In this document: positions 33,897 to 46,000 of the stretch, one piece after another
How positions within the stretch are numbered: the first letter of the stretch is position 1
Layout of the letters: the number at the start of each line of letters is the position of its first letter
NCBI GenBank assembly: GCA_029287235.1
Contig: JARFRM010000039.1
Coordinates: forward strand, 1-50,681
Direction: 5' to 3'
Source of the DNA: Thermoanaerobaculales bacterium
Lineage (GTDB): Bacteria > Acidobacteriota > Thermoanaerobaculia > Thermoanaerobaculales > Sulfomarinibacteraceae
DNA length: 50,681 nt
Made by a program: the position numbers and the translations under genes
Notes under the pieces: model-generated
Databases searched by the model: none
Seen by the model: the letters and a program-made list of their open reading frames with translations, nothing else
What the model was told of the DNA's origin: nothing

Positions 33897-33903
33897 TGAC
33901 TTG

Positions 33904-33909
33904 ATTATA
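33904..33909 (-). promoter_or_regulatory. Consensus -10 TATAAT, leaderless start
   Basis: Perfect TATAAT on the minus strand, 7 bases before ATG 33896, no Shine-Dalgarno. The clearest leaderless site in the window. Confidence 0.65.
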
Positions 33910-33944
33910 CAGACATGACGGGGGATCCGTCGGGTGGCTCGAGT

Positions 33945-33971
33945 AAAAAACGCGGCGCCGGGCGCCGCGTT
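33945..33971 (-). terminator. Rho-independent terminator after the CsgG-like gene
   Basis: Inverted arms AACGCGGCGCC (33949-33959) and its complement (33961-33971), followed on the minus strand by a T run (33950-33945). It lies about 33 bases past the stop at 34004. Confidence 0.85.
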
Positions 33972-34003
33972 CTTCTCTGAAAGGGCCTTCTCCTCGTCGA
34001 TCG

Positions 34004-34918
34004 TCAGCGAAGGTGAACAGCCATCCCCTTTGAGACCGCTCCGGCATCGCCGGAGGTCACCGAGCAAATCGAGAGTTTCTCCTTGACCTGGCTGACCTCG
34101 AGAGCCGCGATCTCGGTCATGTCCTCGTCGAGGACCTCGCCGGTGTCGGGGTCACGAATGACCTCGACCTCACCGACGGTGAAGAGCTGACCGACGGCGA
34201 CACCTTCTCGCGTTCCGCGGTTGACATAGACTTTGTCGCCCTTGGTCATGACGACGGATCCGGTCCAGGGAACGTTGGAAAGCTGGCCGAGAAGGAACTC
34301 GACGGCCTCGGCGCACGCCGCCTGAACCGCCTTGCCCACGTTGTCGTTCTTGTGGCCGCCGAAAGCCGCGCCCCAGTTCCCCGTGCCATAGCCGACATTC
34401 ATGGCCTTCTTTTTCGACACGCCCACGACGTTGGTCGATGCCAGCACCTGGCCGGTGGTGGAGTCGACGATGTAGACGGTGGCGTTGACCTCGCCCTTGC
34501 CGCCGCCGCCGCCGACCTTGAAGCCCTTGATCCGGACCCCGCCAGCGCCGCCGGCGGTGTCGTCCTGAACGTGGGTGATGGCGCCCTTGACGAGAAGCTG
34601 GGCAGGGGTCATCTGACCTGTCACCGGGGCCTTGTTGCCGCCGGCGGTCCGTCCCGACGCGGCGAAGTCCTGCTCATCGAGAGCCGCACCCCGCATGTCG
34701 GTTTCTCCGAGAACGATGAAGCGACCGGTCTGGTTGAGCATATCGGTCATCACGGTGCCCCAGGCGTCGCCGATGTCCCACTGCCCGTGCCAGCCGGCGC
34801 GGTTCTCGAATTTCGTGACGGTGATCGAGTAGCGCAGGCCGCCGGCCGCTTCCTGGGCGGCGACAGGGATAGCGATCGCCAGGAGTGCTGCGAGGATCGA
34901 CACATGCATGGTTTTCAT
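34004..34918 (-). CDS. CsgG/LpoB-like secreted protein
   Basis: 304 residues from ATG 34918, with GGGAGGGG 5 bases upstream. Signal peptide MKTMHVSILAALLAIAIPVA-AQ; no lipobox Cys, unlike E. coli CsgG. The CsgG-type fold shows YSITVTKFENRA, WDIGDAWGTVMTDMLNQTGR, FIVLGETDM, LLVKGAITHVQDD, a glycine-rich stretch (about 144-150), and VYIVDSTTGQVLASTNVVG, then a C-terminal extension with EGVAVGQLFTVGEVEVIRDP resembling FlgT-like or flagellar assembly C-terminal domains. It probably works at the outer membrane. No curli subunits are seen. Confidence 0.82.
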   Translation of the reverse strand: MKTMHVSILAALLAIAIPVAAQEAAGGLRYSITVTKFENRAGWHGQWDIGDAWGTVMTDMLNQTGRFIVLGETDMRGAALDEQDFAASGRTAGGNKAPVTGQMTPAQLLVKGAITHVQDDTAGGAGGVRIKGFKVGGGGGKGEVNATVYIVDSTTGQVLASTNVVGVSKKKAMNVGYGTGNWGAAFGGHKNDNVGKAVQAACAEAVEFLLGQLSNVPWTGSVVMTKGDKVYVNRGTREGVAVGQLFTVGEVEVIRDPDTGEVLDEDMTEIAALEVSQVKEKLSICSVTSGDAGAVSKGMAVHLR

Positions 34919-35000
34919 GGATACCCCTCCCCGGAGTGCAAGCAATGTACACATTTTACGGCCGCCCGGCTCCTGCTGTCAAAACCCACACCGGCGAGCG

Positions 35001-35035
35001 AAAAAATACGCGGCGAGGATGGATTCCTCGCCGCG
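35001..35035 (-). terminator. Rho-independent terminator after malic enzyme
   Basis: Perfect 11-bp arms CGCGGCGAGGA (35009-35019) and complement (35025-35035) with a 5-base loop, then on the minus strand a T-rich run (35006-35001). It lies about 22 bases past the stop at 35058. Confidence 0.9.
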
Positions 35036-35057
35036 CGATCTCGTCGTTGAAACCGGT

Positions 35058-37322
<2,265 letters not shown>

Positions 37323-37347
37323 GGTGGAGCCTCCGAATCGGTGTTCA

Positions 37348-37369
37348 CGTGAAAGCGAAAACTTTCACG
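37348..37369. promoter_or_regulatory. 8-bp hairpin or operator upstream of maeB
   Basis: CGTGAAAG (37348-37355) and its exact complement (37362-37369) flank CGAAAA. It sits 25 bases before the maeB start on the minus strand, in the position of a 5' leader stem or a repressor site. Confidence 0.5.
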
Positions 37370-37407
37370 AGCTGGAACATAGTGCTTGCCGGTACGTGCG
37401 TCAAGAT

Positions 37408-37450
37408 GCAATTTTCGGCATTGGTCGGGAAACCAAATGGCGAAAATTGC
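37408..37450. repeat. Long inverted repeat between ddl and maeB
   Basis: Arms GCAATTTTCG (37408-37417) and complement (37441-37450), with further pairing CATTGGT / ACCAAATG inside. The total stem is about 17 bp. Confidence 0.7.
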
Positions 37451-37524
37451 TGTTGAAGGCTCGATTGAGTCATCGCGCCGCTCTCTCGGTTCATGCGGGC
37501 GGGTGATTGACTTCAGCCTGTCTC

Positions 37525-38574
37525 TCAGCGATGGCGCTCGAGGGCGAGTCGAACGAGTTCGTCGAGGAGCTCCGAGTACGGAAGACCTGTCAGTTGCCAC
37601 AATTTCGGATACATCGAGATCGAGGTGAAACCCGGGATGGTGTTGACCTCGTTGACCCAGAAATCGCCCGAGTTGCGTTCAAGAAAGAGATCGACGCGCG
37701 CCATCCCTGCGCAGCCGAGGGTGGAGTAGACATCCAACGCGATGTGGCGGGCCGCGGAGGCCTCGTCGGATTCGAGCGGAGCCGGCGCCAGGAGGTCGCA
37801 GGTGTTGTCGAGATACTTGTCCTCGTAGTCGTAGAACTCGTGTCCGGGGACGACCTCGCCCGGGACCGATGCCCTGGGGAGCTGATTGCCGAGGACCGCG
37901 ACCTCGATCTCGCGGGCATCGACACCCCGTTCCACCACCACGTTCTCACCGTGACTCAACGCTTCCTCGATGGCGTCACCGAGGGCGGTGGAATCGGCGA
38001 CTCTCGAGATTCCGACGGACGAACCGAGGCGGGCCGGTTTGACGAAGAGCGGCAGCCCCAGATCGAGGCAGCGAGCCCTGACATCGTCATGTGTGTCCGA
38101 CCACGATCGCCGATTCACCTCCACCCATGCCGGTGTCTTCAGGCCGGCCTCGACCAGCAAACGCTTGGTCAGCGCCTTGTCCATGCACACCGCGGACGCC
38201 GTCGGATCGCACCCGACGTAGGGGAGGTCGAGCATTTCGAAGAGCCCCTGGATGGTGCCGTCCTCACCGAAAGGACCGTGGAGGATCGGGAAGGCCACGT
38301 CGACGGTCTCTTCGAGGATTCTCGGATCGAGCTTGGATCTGCCCTCGAAGGCGAGCACCTGGTCGGTGCGGTCCCCCGATTCGGCCAACACCCGAGCGGC
38401 GGTGCCCGGGTCCGCCCAACGACCGTCGCGATCGATGGCCATGGAAACCACCTCGTAGCGTTGGCGGTCGAGAGCACCGGCCACCGAGCGAGCCGAAACC
38501 ACACTCACATCGTGCTCGCCGGAGCGGCCGCCGAAGATCAATGCCACGCGGAGCCGGTGGTTGGATGCAACCAT
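37525..38574 (-). CDS. ddl: D-alanine--D-alanine ligase
   Basis: 349 residues; GGGAGG is 5 bases ahead of ATG 38574. ATP-grasp fold with N-terminal VALIFGGRSGEHDVSVVSA, HGPFGEDGTIQGLFEMLDLP (family signature), LGSSVGISRV, and the C-terminal FWVNEVNTIPGFTSISMYPK. Joins two D-alanines for peptidoglycan precursors. It precedes maeB on the same strand with a 202-base gap, so co-transcription is doubtful. A NamZ-like gene for cell-wall recycling is a few genes away. Confidence 0.95.
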   Translation of the reverse strand: MVASNHRLRVALIFGGRSGEHDVSVVSARSVAGALDRQRYEVVSMAIDRDGRWADPGTAARVLAESGDRTDQVLAFEGRSKLDPRILEETVDVAFPILHGPFGEDGTIQGLFEMLDLPYVGCDPTASAVCMDKALTKRLLVEAGLKTPAWVEVNRRSWSDTHDDVRARCLDLGLPLFVKPARLGSSVGISRVADSTALGDAIEEALSHGENVVVERGVDAREIEVAVLGNQLPRASVPGEVVPGHEFYDYEDKYLDNTCDLLAPAPLESDEASAARHIALDVYSTLGCAGMARVDLFLERNSGDFWVNEVNTIPGFTSISMYPKLWQLTGLPYSELLDELVRLALERHR

Positions 38575-38642
38575 GAGTGCCTCCCATGATCAGTGTGCGG
38601 GTCTATTGTGACGTAGTTCGGTCGGAAGTGTGGCAGGGGTAA

Positions 38643-38648
38643 GATACT
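38643..38648 (+). promoter_or_regulatory. -10-like GATACT, leaderless start of cysteine desulfurase
   Basis: GATACT ends 7 bases before ATG 38656; the overlapping TAAGAT (38640-38645) ends 10 bases before. No Shine-Dalgarno. Confidence 0.45.
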
Positions 38649-38655
38649 CCGCGCC

Positions 38656-39846
38656 ATGAGCAACGATGTCATCTATCTCGACTGCAACGCGACGACTCCG
38701 TGCGATCCGAGGGTCGTCGAGGCCATGCTGCCCTCCATGACCGAGAGCTTCGCCAATCCGACGACCCGAAACCACCGGCCCGGGCGAGACGCAGCCACGG
38801 CGTTGGAACGGGCGCGGGCCACGATTGACCGCCTTCTCGGCGGCCGGGCGGCGAGTGAGGTCGTCTTTACCGCCGGTGCGACCGAGGCCAACAACCTCGC
38901 TCTGATCGGCGCCGCCGAGGCGCTCGCCGATCGCGGCCGTCACATCATCAGCCAAGTCACCGAGCACGCATCGGTGCTCGAGCCGCTGGCCGCGCTGAAA
39001 CAGCGCGGTTGGGAGATCACCCTGGTTGGGGTCGATGGGAAGGGTCGGGTCAAGCTCGAGGACCTCGAGGCCGCGCTCCGTGACGACACCGCTCTGGTAT
39101 CGCTGATGCTCGCCAACAACGAGACCGGCACCATCCAACCTGTGACCCGTGCCTCAGAACTCGCTCACGCTCGGGGTGCGCTCGTGCACTGCGATGCCGC
39201 TCAGGCCATCGGGAAGCTCCCGGTGGATGTAGCCGCGCTCGATGTCGATCTCCTCAGCTTCTCGGCACACAAGTTCTACGGGCCGAAAGGGGTGGGCGCG
39301 TTGTGGATTCGCCACCGGCGGCCGCCGATTCGAATCGCGTCGGTGATCTTCGGCGGCGGCCAGGAGAGCGGACTACGTTCGGGAACCCCCAACGTCCCGG
39401 GCGCCGTCGGAATGGCCCGGGCCATGGAGCTTGCGGCCGACGAGGGAGAGGGCGAACGAGCCAGGGTGGCGGCGATGCGGGACCGGCTCGAGGGCTCGAT
39501 CCTCGGTGCGGTGGAGGAATCATCGCGCAACGGCGATGTGGACAATCGGCTGCCCAACACCACCAATCTGTCGTTCACCGAGGTCGAGATCAACGCCCTG
39601 CTCGTGTCGCTGCCGGATTTGGCCGTCAACACGGGGTCGGCCTGCACCTCCGCCCATCCCGAGCCATCGCAGGTGCTCCGAGCCATGGGAGTCCCGGCCG
39701 AGCTCGCGGGTTCGTCGCTGAGGCTCAGCCTAGGACGGTTCACCACCGAGGCAGAGGTCGATCGTGCAGCCGCCCGCATCACCGAAGAGGTCATCCGGCT
39801 GCGGGACATGCCGACCCGGATGGGCAGAGGTTCCCACCGGTACTGA
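38656..39846 (+). CDS. Cysteine desulfurase (NifS/IscS family)
   Basis: 396 residues of fold-type I aminotransferase: YLDCNATTPCDPRVVEAM, FTAGATEANNLALIGAA, QVTEHASVLEPL, LMLANNETGTIQP, HCDAAQAIGKLPVDV, the PLP lysine in SFSAHKFYGPKG, and the active Cys in NTGSACTSAHPEPSQVL. It takes sulfur from cysteine for Fe-S clusters or thio-nucleosides. No iscU, sufBCD or mnmA neighbour is present. The short GSACTSA loop fits group I (IscS/NifS) enzymes. Confidence 0.93.
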   Translation: MSNDVIYLDCNATTPCDPRVVEAMLPSMTESFANPTTRNHRPGRDAATALERARATIDRLLGGRAASEVVFTAGATEANNLALIGAAEALADRGRHIISQVTEHASVLEPLAALKQRGWEITLVGVDGKGRVKLEDLEAALRDDTALVSLMLANNETGTIQPVTRASELAHARGALVHCDAAQAIGKLPVDVAALDVDLLSFSAHKFYGPKGVGALWIRHRRPPIRIASVIFGGGQESGLRSGTPNVPGAVGMARAMELAADEGEGERARVAAMRDRLEGSILGAVEESSRNGDVDNRLPNTTNLSFTEVEINALLVSLPDLAVNTGSACTSAHPEPSQVLRAMGVPAELAGSSLRLSLGRFTTEAEVDRAAARITEEVIRLRDMPTRMGRGSHRY

Positions 39847-39857
39847 ACCGCGAGGAA

Positions 39858-40212
39858 ACATCGCAGGTTCAACGCAAAGACCCAGAGACGAAAAGTCATC
39901 GCATTTTGTTCTGGGCGAAGGGCGGCTTGGAAGGTGTCAGACTTCGTGGAGGGTGCGTCGTCAACCGAAAGGACACTGAAGGGCAGGCAGGGATGCCTAC
40001 CCCACAATTCATCGCACGGAACGTGACCCCGGAGATCGAGAAGACCCATCCCTCCGTCACAACGACTGTTGTAGGGACATGCTTCCAGCATGTCCTTCAG
40101 TGTCGTGTCGGATTCTCAGGCCCAGCACGAAGTCAGAAGACCCATCAGCTGCGCTTCGCCGGTCTCCTATGCGATGTCGCGATGAAATCTGCGTCGATCT
40201 GCGTCATCTGCG
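39858..40212. repeat. CATCGC/GCGATG-punctuated mosaic in a convergent gap
   Basis: CATCGC at 39858, 39898 and 40008; GCGATG at 40171 and 40179. Phrases: AGGTTCAACGCAAAGACC after the first; AGGACACTGAAGGGCAGGCA near 39971-39990; a perfect hairpin GGACATGCT-TCC-AGCATGTCC at 40076-40096; and ATCTGCG units at 40187-40212. No gene in the 398-base gap. Confidence 0.78.
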
Positions 40213-40244
40213 GGCAACAGCGTGATGTGTGCGACGCTTGCGTC

Positions 40245-41423
40245 TCAGCGGTGGTAGAGCAGGATGCCCTCGAGGTCTTCCTCGAAGGTTGCGACCCACG
40301 CGCGCCACTGATCGAAGAGATCGTCGAACGGCGCGCCGGTCTCGATGCACTTTCTCGCCTCGGGTGAACCGGTGAGCAGGTCGAGGGCGGGCACCTCGCT
40401 GACGAACTCGTAGGGCTCGGCCCGCCAGGCGAATTCGTTCGGATGGAGGTCGTGAAGGACCTTCAGCAGGTGCAGACCGAGAGCCACCGGTTCGAGGGAC
40501 TCCCGGTCGGTCACGTGCAGCTCGACGCCCGAACAGACGTGGCCCGAGTGTTTGCCGAACTCGGGCCGGAAGCGGGTGGTGCGGAAGGCAACGCCCGGGA
40601 GCTCGAGGTCCCGCAGCTCCTTGACCGTCATGTCGGCGTCCGCCCACGGCGCTCCGATGAGGTGGAACGGCCGGGTGGTCCCGCGGCCTTCGGAGAGGGT
40701 GGTGGCCTCCACGAGACAGAGCCCAGGATAGATCGCGGCGGTCTTCAGGGTCGGCATGTTGGGACTCGGCGGAACCCATGGGAGTCCGGTCGCATCCCAC
40801 CACGATCCCCGCGACCAGTCACTACAGATGATGACGCCGAGTTCGAGACCCGGGTAGCGTTCGCGTTGCAGCAGCAGGGCGATCTCGCCGAGGGTCAGTC
40901 CGTGGCGAATCGGGGTCGGAAGCTGCGACACGAAGGATTCGCAGCCCGAGGTCACCGGCCCGCCCTCGCGCCGGACACCACCGATGGGGTTGGGCCGGTC
41001 CAGGACCACCACATCGACGCCGCCGGTCTCGCAGCCCGACATGACCGCGTCCATGGTGGCGGCGAAGGTGTAGTAGCGGCTGCCGATATCGGGCAGATCG
41101 ACCACCAGGACATCGATGCCGCCGAGATCTTCGGTGCGTGGGCGAAGCGTCGCTGCCGTGCGGCCGTAGAGCGACCGAACGGGTGCGCCGGTGAGGTCGT
41201 CCCGCTCGTCTTCGACGGCCTCCATATCCTGCGCCACTCCATCGAGGCCGTGCTCGGGGGCGAAGAGAAGAGTCGGGGGCCCGGCGGCCTTCGCGAGCGC
41301 CTCCCTCGCCGGATCGAGGGCGGAGGTGACCGCGGCGTGGTTGGCGAGCAACGCCCAGTGCCGGCCCTTGATGAGAGCGGGATCGGCGGCGAGGGTCTCG
41401 AGACCGGTGGTGACGCGGGTCAT
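40245..41423 (-). CDS. namZ: Exo-beta-N-acetylmuramidase NamZ-like (DUF1343)
   Basis: 392 residues. DUF1343 landmarks: [11 protein letters not shown] near the N-terminus, [59 protein letters not shown], and [25 protein letters not shown]. Characterised relatives cleave N-acetylmuramic acid from peptidoglycan fragments. No signal peptide is visible, suggesting a cytosolic form in cell-wall recycling. TACGAT ends 6 bases before ATG 41423, with no Shine-Dalgarno. Confidence 0.9.
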   Translation of the reverse strand: MTRVTTGLETLAADPALIKGRHWALLANHAAVTSALDPAREALAKAAGPPTLLFAPEHGLDGVAQDMEAVEDERDDLTGAPVRSLYGRTAATLRPRTEDLGGIDVLVVDLPDIGSRYYTFAATMDAVMSGCETGGVDVVVLDRPNPIGGVRREGGPVTSGCESFVSQLPTPIRHGLTLGEIALLLQRERYPGLELGVIICSDWSRGSWWDATGLPWVPPSPNMPTLKTAAIYPGLCLVEATTLSEGRGTTRPFHLIGAPWADADMTVKELRDLELPGVAFRTTRFRPEFGKHSGHVCSGVELHVTDRESLEPVALGLHLLKVLHDLHPNEFAWRAEPYEFVSEVPALDLLTGSPEARKCIETGAPFDDLFDQWRAWVATFEEDLEGILLYHR

Positions 41424-41429
41424 GCAGAC

Positions 41430-41435
41430 ATCGTA
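41430..41435 (-). promoter_or_regulatory. -10-like TACGAT, leaderless start of namZ
   Basis: On the minus strand TACGAT ends 6 bases before ATG 41423. Confidence 0.5.
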
Positions 41436-41454
41436 GCGCGACCCAAAGAAGTCG

Positions 41455-41491
41455 GCAGTTCACAGTCGACTGTTGACTGTCGACTGTCAAC
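41455..41491. repeat. GTCGACT/GTTGACT heptamer array in a divergent gap
   Basis: Units GTTCACA, GTCGACT, GTTGACT, GTCGACT, GTCAACT lie between namZ and ribBA. Unlike the other heptamer arrays it follows no gene's 3' end and mixes both orientations. Confidence 0.75.
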
Positions 41492-41600
41492 TTGGAGAAC
41501 CAGCGAGACTTGCAGCCTGAGTCCCTTCCGGCTACCATTCGGCTTCGTGACTCGTGAAGGGTGTGTCTGCGAGCGCCTGCGGGGCCATCCACCCACGGAT

Positions 41601-41619
41601 CACCACCGATACGGTGGTG
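41601..41619 (+). promoter_or_regulatory. Perfect 8-bp hairpin ahead of the ribBA Shine-Dalgarno
   Basis: CACCACCG (41601-41608), loop ATA, CGGTGGTG (41612-41619), one base before GCGAGGAG. The FMN riboswitch core (GGATTC, AGGGTGAAATTCC-type boxes) is not recognisable, so this is only a candidate translation-control stem. Confidence 0.45.
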
Positions 41620-41633
41620 GCGAGGAGAACCCA

Positions 41634-42866
41634 GTGACCAACGAATTCCTTGATATTGCGGGCGATGTCTTCATCTCGGTCGAGGAGGCCGTCGAGCGTA
41701 TCCGTCGCGGCGAGCAGATCGTCGTCGTCGACGACGAAGATCGTGAAAACGAGGGCGACCTCATCTTCGCCGCCGAAAAGGTGACCCCGGAGGCGGTGAA
41801 CTTCATGGCGCGACACGGCCGCGGTCTGATCTGCGTCGCCATGACCTCGGAGCGGTGCGACGAGTTCGACCTGCCGCTCATGGTTGAGAAAAACACCTCG
41901 GCGCACGAGACCGCCTTCACCGTCAGCGTCGAAGCCACCAAGAACACGACAACGGGGATCTCGGCGCACGACCGGGCGGAGACCATTCGGGTCCTGGCCG
42001 ATCCCGAGGCTGGTCCGGATGACCTCCGACGACCGGGCCACATGTTTCCCCTTCGCGCGAGGCGGGGTGGGGTGCTCAAACGCGCCGGCCACACCGAGGG
42101 CGGGGTTGATCTGGCCCGGCTTGCGGGTTTCGTCCCGGCTGCGGTTCTGTGCGAGATCATGGACGATGACGGCCAGATGGCCCGGCTTCCTCGGCTGGTG
42201 GAGTTCGCCCGCGAGCACGGATTGGGTCTGACCACCATCGCCGACCTCATCGCCTACCGGATGAAGACCGAGAAGTTGGTCGAACAGGTTGCGGGACCGG
42301 AGCTGCCCACCGAGTTCGGGCCCTTCCGGATCCACGCCTACCGCAACACGGTCAACGGCGAAGAGCACGTGGCCCTGGTGATGGGCGATATCGATCCCGA
42401 AGAACCGGTCCTCGTCCGGGTTCACTCACAGTGCCTGACCGGGGATGTCTTCGGCTCGGCTCGATGCGACTGCGGCGTCCAGCTCGATGCGGCCCTGGAG
42501 CGTATCGCCTGTGAAGGAAAGGGTGTGCTGCTCTACCTGCTCCAGGAGGGACGGGGCATCGGCCTGTTCAACAAGCTCCGGGCCTACGAGCTCCAGGATC
42601 AGGGTGAGGACACGGTGGAGGCGAATCTTCATCTCGGATTCAAGGCCGATCCCAGGGACTATGGCACGGGCGCCCAGATCCTCTTCGATCTCGGAGCGCG
42701 TCGGCTGCGGCTGATGACCAACAACCCCAAGAAGTTCACGGCGCTGCGCGGGTATGGTCTGGAGATCGTCGAGCGCGTGTCGCTCGAGATACCGCCGACC
42801 GAGGCGAATCGCGCCTACCTCGAGACCAAGAAGCTCAAGATGGGGCACCTGCTGAAGATGGTGTGA
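41634..42866 (+). CDS. ribBA: Bifunctional 3,4-dihydroxybutanone-4-phosphate synthase / GTP cyclohydrolase II
   Basis: 410 residues from GTG 41634, with GAGGAG 6 bases ahead. RibB half: [79 protein letters not shown]. RibA half: [19 protein letters not shown] (zinc cysteines), [40 protein letters not shown]. Makes two precursors of riboflavin. An alternative leaderless start is GTG 41547, eight bases after TACCAT at 41533-41538, which would add 29 residues including CVCERLRG. Other rib genes are absent. Confidence 0.95.
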   Translation: MTNEFLDIAGDVFISVEEAVERIRRGEQIVVVDDEDRENEGDLIFAAEKVTPEAVNFMARHGRGLICVAMTSERCDEFDLPLMVEKNTSAHETAFTVSVEATKNTTTGISAHDRAETIRVLADPEAGPDDLRRPGHMFPLRARRGGVLKRAGHTEGGVDLARLAGFVPAAVLCEIMDDDGQMARLPRLVEFAREHGLGLTTIADLIAYRMKTEKLVEQVAGPELPTEFGPFRIHAYRNTVNGEEHVALVMGDIDPEEPVLVRVHSQCLTGDVFGSARCDCGVQLDAALERIACEGKGVLLYLLQEGRGIGLFNKLRAYELQDQGEDTVEANLHLGFKADPRDYGTGAQILFDLGARRLRLMTNNPKKFTALRGYGLEIVERVSLEIPPTEANRAYLETKKLKMGHLLKMV

Positions 42867-42890
42867 ACTGCAGGCGGGTAAGAGCGGGCA

Positions 42891-42940
42891 GTGAAAAGTG
42901 AAAAGTGAAAAGTTGAAAGTGAAGAGTGGTAAGTGAGGGG
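42891..42940 (+). repeat. GTGAAAA heptamer array after ribBA
   Basis: Units GTGAAAA three times, then GTTGAAA, GTGAAGA, GTGGTAA, GTGAGGG, in 7-base register. Each first unit holds TGA on the sense strand of ribBA. Confidence 0.85.
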
Positions 42941-42982
42941 TGAGGAGGAGTGAGCGGGCGAGCTGGTCACTACCACTACCCA

Positions 42983-43031
42983 TTGTTCCTGTCCCTGTCG
43001 TTGTCCCTGTCGCTGAAGTTTGTCGCTGATG
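42983..43031. repeat. CTGTCC/CTGTCG hexamer tract running into the mfd start codon
   Basis: CCTGTCCCTGTCG, TTGTCCCTGTCGCTGAAG and TTTGTCGCTGATG follow one another; the last unit contains the proposed ATG of mfd at 43029. Related to the tracts at 8978-9026 and 12026-12101. Confidence 0.7.
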
Positions 43032-46000
43032 GCTGATCACCCCACCTATCCGCTGCCCGATCTCGCCTCGCTGGTCGAGGCCCTCGATCGTGGTAAAGCA
43101 CCGTTGGCCGTGGGCGGGGTGGTTCCCGGCGCCCGATCGTTGGCGATGGCCTCCCTCGTCGATGGCGGTTGGAAACCGAAAATCGCAGCCGTGGTGGTGC
43201 CCCATGTGGCCGACGTCGACGATCTCGCCGCCAGGCTGGAGCTTCTCGCGCCTGGGATCGGCGTGGGACGAGTTCCGGGCGATCTCTGCGCCCCCTATCA
43301 GGGTGCCGAGCCCCCGCCCGCGTCGCGCCTCGAGCTGGTTCGACTCCTTCGGCGGGTTGCCGACGGTGAGGTCCGGGTGGTGGTGGTCCCGGTTCGGGCA
43401 CTGCTCGGAGCCTTGCCTCTGCCCGAGGCGGTGGCGGCCCACGTCGAGCGGATGGCGCCGGGTGAAGTCCTCGACCAACGGCGGTTGGCGGATCGCCTCA
43501 CCGCGGCGGGATATCGGCGGGTCGATCTGGTCGAAGAAGCCGGTGAGTTTGCGGTTCGGGGTTGGGTCGTCGATATCCACGACGGGGACGAACAGGCTCT
43601 GCGAATCGTTCTCGACGATGATCGAATCGACGAGATCCGCCGGTTCGATGCGGCGAGTCAGCGCACCGTTGGTGAGCCGCTCCACGAGCTGACTCTCTAC
43701 CCACTCGATCTCTTTCCCGCCGAACCCGAACGTCTGGCGGTGGTCGGAGACACCCTCGCGTCCGAGTGGCCGGCCCTCGCAGAGGCCATGCGCGCCGGCG
43801 CCGAGCGACGGTTGTGGTGGGCCGCCCTCCACCTGGAGGACCCCTCGACGAGTTGGCTGGAGCTTGCCGATGTCACGGTGGTCTGCGACCGCGACGACGT
43901 CGTCGGCGAGCTTCGACGGTGGCGCCAGGTCCAGGACCGCGAGTGGGAGACCCTGCAGGGACGCTCGGTTTCCCTGCCGCCGCCCGATCGGGTTCTGCTC
44001 GATCTGGAAGATGTCTGCGACCGTCTCGAAAACGCTGCACTGCGCCTGGATCAACTCGAGGTCTCCGACGGGAGGACCTTGTGGTGGCGGATCGCCACCA
44101 GCCCCATGGAAGGTTTCGCCAGACGGATTCCCGATCTGGTGCCGACCCTGCGCAACCGCCGGGCTCAGGATCTCACCCAGCTTCTTGTGGTCGCCACAGC
44201 CGGTGAAGAGCGGCGCTTCGAGCATCTTCTGAAAGACGGAGGTGTGGTGCCGGTGGCACCGCCGCCGGCGCAGGGCGAGGTGTCCATCGTCCAGGGCGGC
44301 GTTCAACACGGATTCGTCTCGAAGGACGGGCTTGCGGTCTATGGTCGACGAGATCTGACGGCGGCACCACCACCGCGGCGGCGGAGTGGCGGAACCGCGG
44401 CCTTCGTCTCCGACCTTCGTGATCTCAGGCCGGGCGATCTGGTCGTCCACCTCGACCACGGAATCGGCCGTTTTTCGGGCTTCCGCCGGGTGTCTGTGGA
44501 GAACCGCGAGCTCGAGATGCTGGTTCTCGCCTACCGCGGCGGCGACAAGCTGCTGGTTCCGGTCGAGCGCGCGGATCTCATCCAGAAGTATGCATCGGGG
44601 GAGGGTGATGCGGGCCCGGCCCTCGATCGTCTGGGAGGCTCCACCTGGACCAGGCGGAAGGCGCGGGTCAAGAAGGCCGTGCGGGAGATGGCGGCGGCCC
44701 TGCTCCGGCTGGCGGCGGTGAGAAGAGGAGCCCGCGGTTTCCGCTTCTCCCCGGACTCACCGTGGCAACGGGAGTTCGAGGACGCGTTCGAGTACGAGCT
44801 CACTCCCGATCAGGACCGATCCATTGCGGAGATCAAGACCGACATGGAGTCGGAGCGGCCCATGGATCGTCTGCTCTGCGGCGACGTGGGTTACGGCAAG
44901 ACCGAGGTCGCCATCCGCGCGGTCTTCAAGGCGGTGCTCGAGGGCAAGCAGGTGGTGGTGTTGGCGCCGACGACGATTCTGGTCGGACAGCACCTCGAGA
45001 CGTTCCAGCGCCGTTTTGCCGGTTTCCCGCTCGAGATCCGGATGCTCTCCCGCTTTGTCTCACCGAAGGAGACCAAGGAGGTTCTCGAAGGGCTCGCCGA
45101 GGGGAGGGTCGATGTCGTCATCGGGACCCACCGGATCCTCGGCTCCGATGTCGAATTCCGCGACCTCGGTCTGGTCATTCTCGACGAGGAGCAGCGTTTC
45201 GGTGTGGCCCAGAAAGAGAAGCTCAAGCAGCTCCGCACGGAGGTCGACGTGGTCGCCATGTCGGCGACCCCGATTCCGCGGACCCTCAACATGGCCATGA
45301 GCGGTCTGCGCGACATCTCGCTCATCGAGACGCCGCCCCGCGATCGACAGGCGGTGGAGACCAGCGTCCGCGAGTTTTCCGAAGAGGTCGTGCGCGAGGC
45401 CATCCTCTATGAGATCGAGCGTGGCGGCCAGGTCTACTTCGTCCACAACAGGGTGAAGTCCATCGGCGCCTTCGCCCAGTGGCTGCGCAAGGTGGTGCCG
45501 GAGGCGCGGGTCGTCGTCGGTCATGGGCAGATGAACGAGCATCACCTCGAAAAGGCCATGAGGACGTTCCTCGATGGTGAGGCCGATGTCCTACTGGCCA
45601 CGGCGATCATCGAGAACGGGCTCGATATTCCCAACGCCAACACCCTTCTCGTCAACCGTTCGGACCGGTTCGGGCTGGCTCAGCTCTACCAGCTTCGCGG
45701 TCGGGTGGGAAGGTCCGATCGCCTCGCCTACGCCACCTTTCTGGTTCCGTCGGGACAGGCTCTTCCGGGGACCGCCAGGGCACGCCTCGCCGCCATCACC
45801 GAGTTCTGTGAGCTCGGCGCCGGGTTTCGGATCGCCGCCCGTGACCTCGAGATCCGCGGAGCGGGGAACCTCCTGGGCTCGGAGCAGCACGGCTTTATCG
45901 AGGCGGTGGGATTCGAAACCTACTGTCAACTCCTGGAAGAGGCGGTGGCCGAGCTCGAGGGTCGACCGGCCCAGACACGGCGCGAGGTCGAGCTGCGGCT

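Noticed and set aside
40443-41633. Long upstream extension of RibBA
   Set aside because: Antisense to NamZ; the family sequence begins near 41640 and a ribosome site precedes GTG 41634.
41500-41633. FMN riboswitch before ribBA
   Set aside because: The conserved boxes are absent; only one simple stem is visible.
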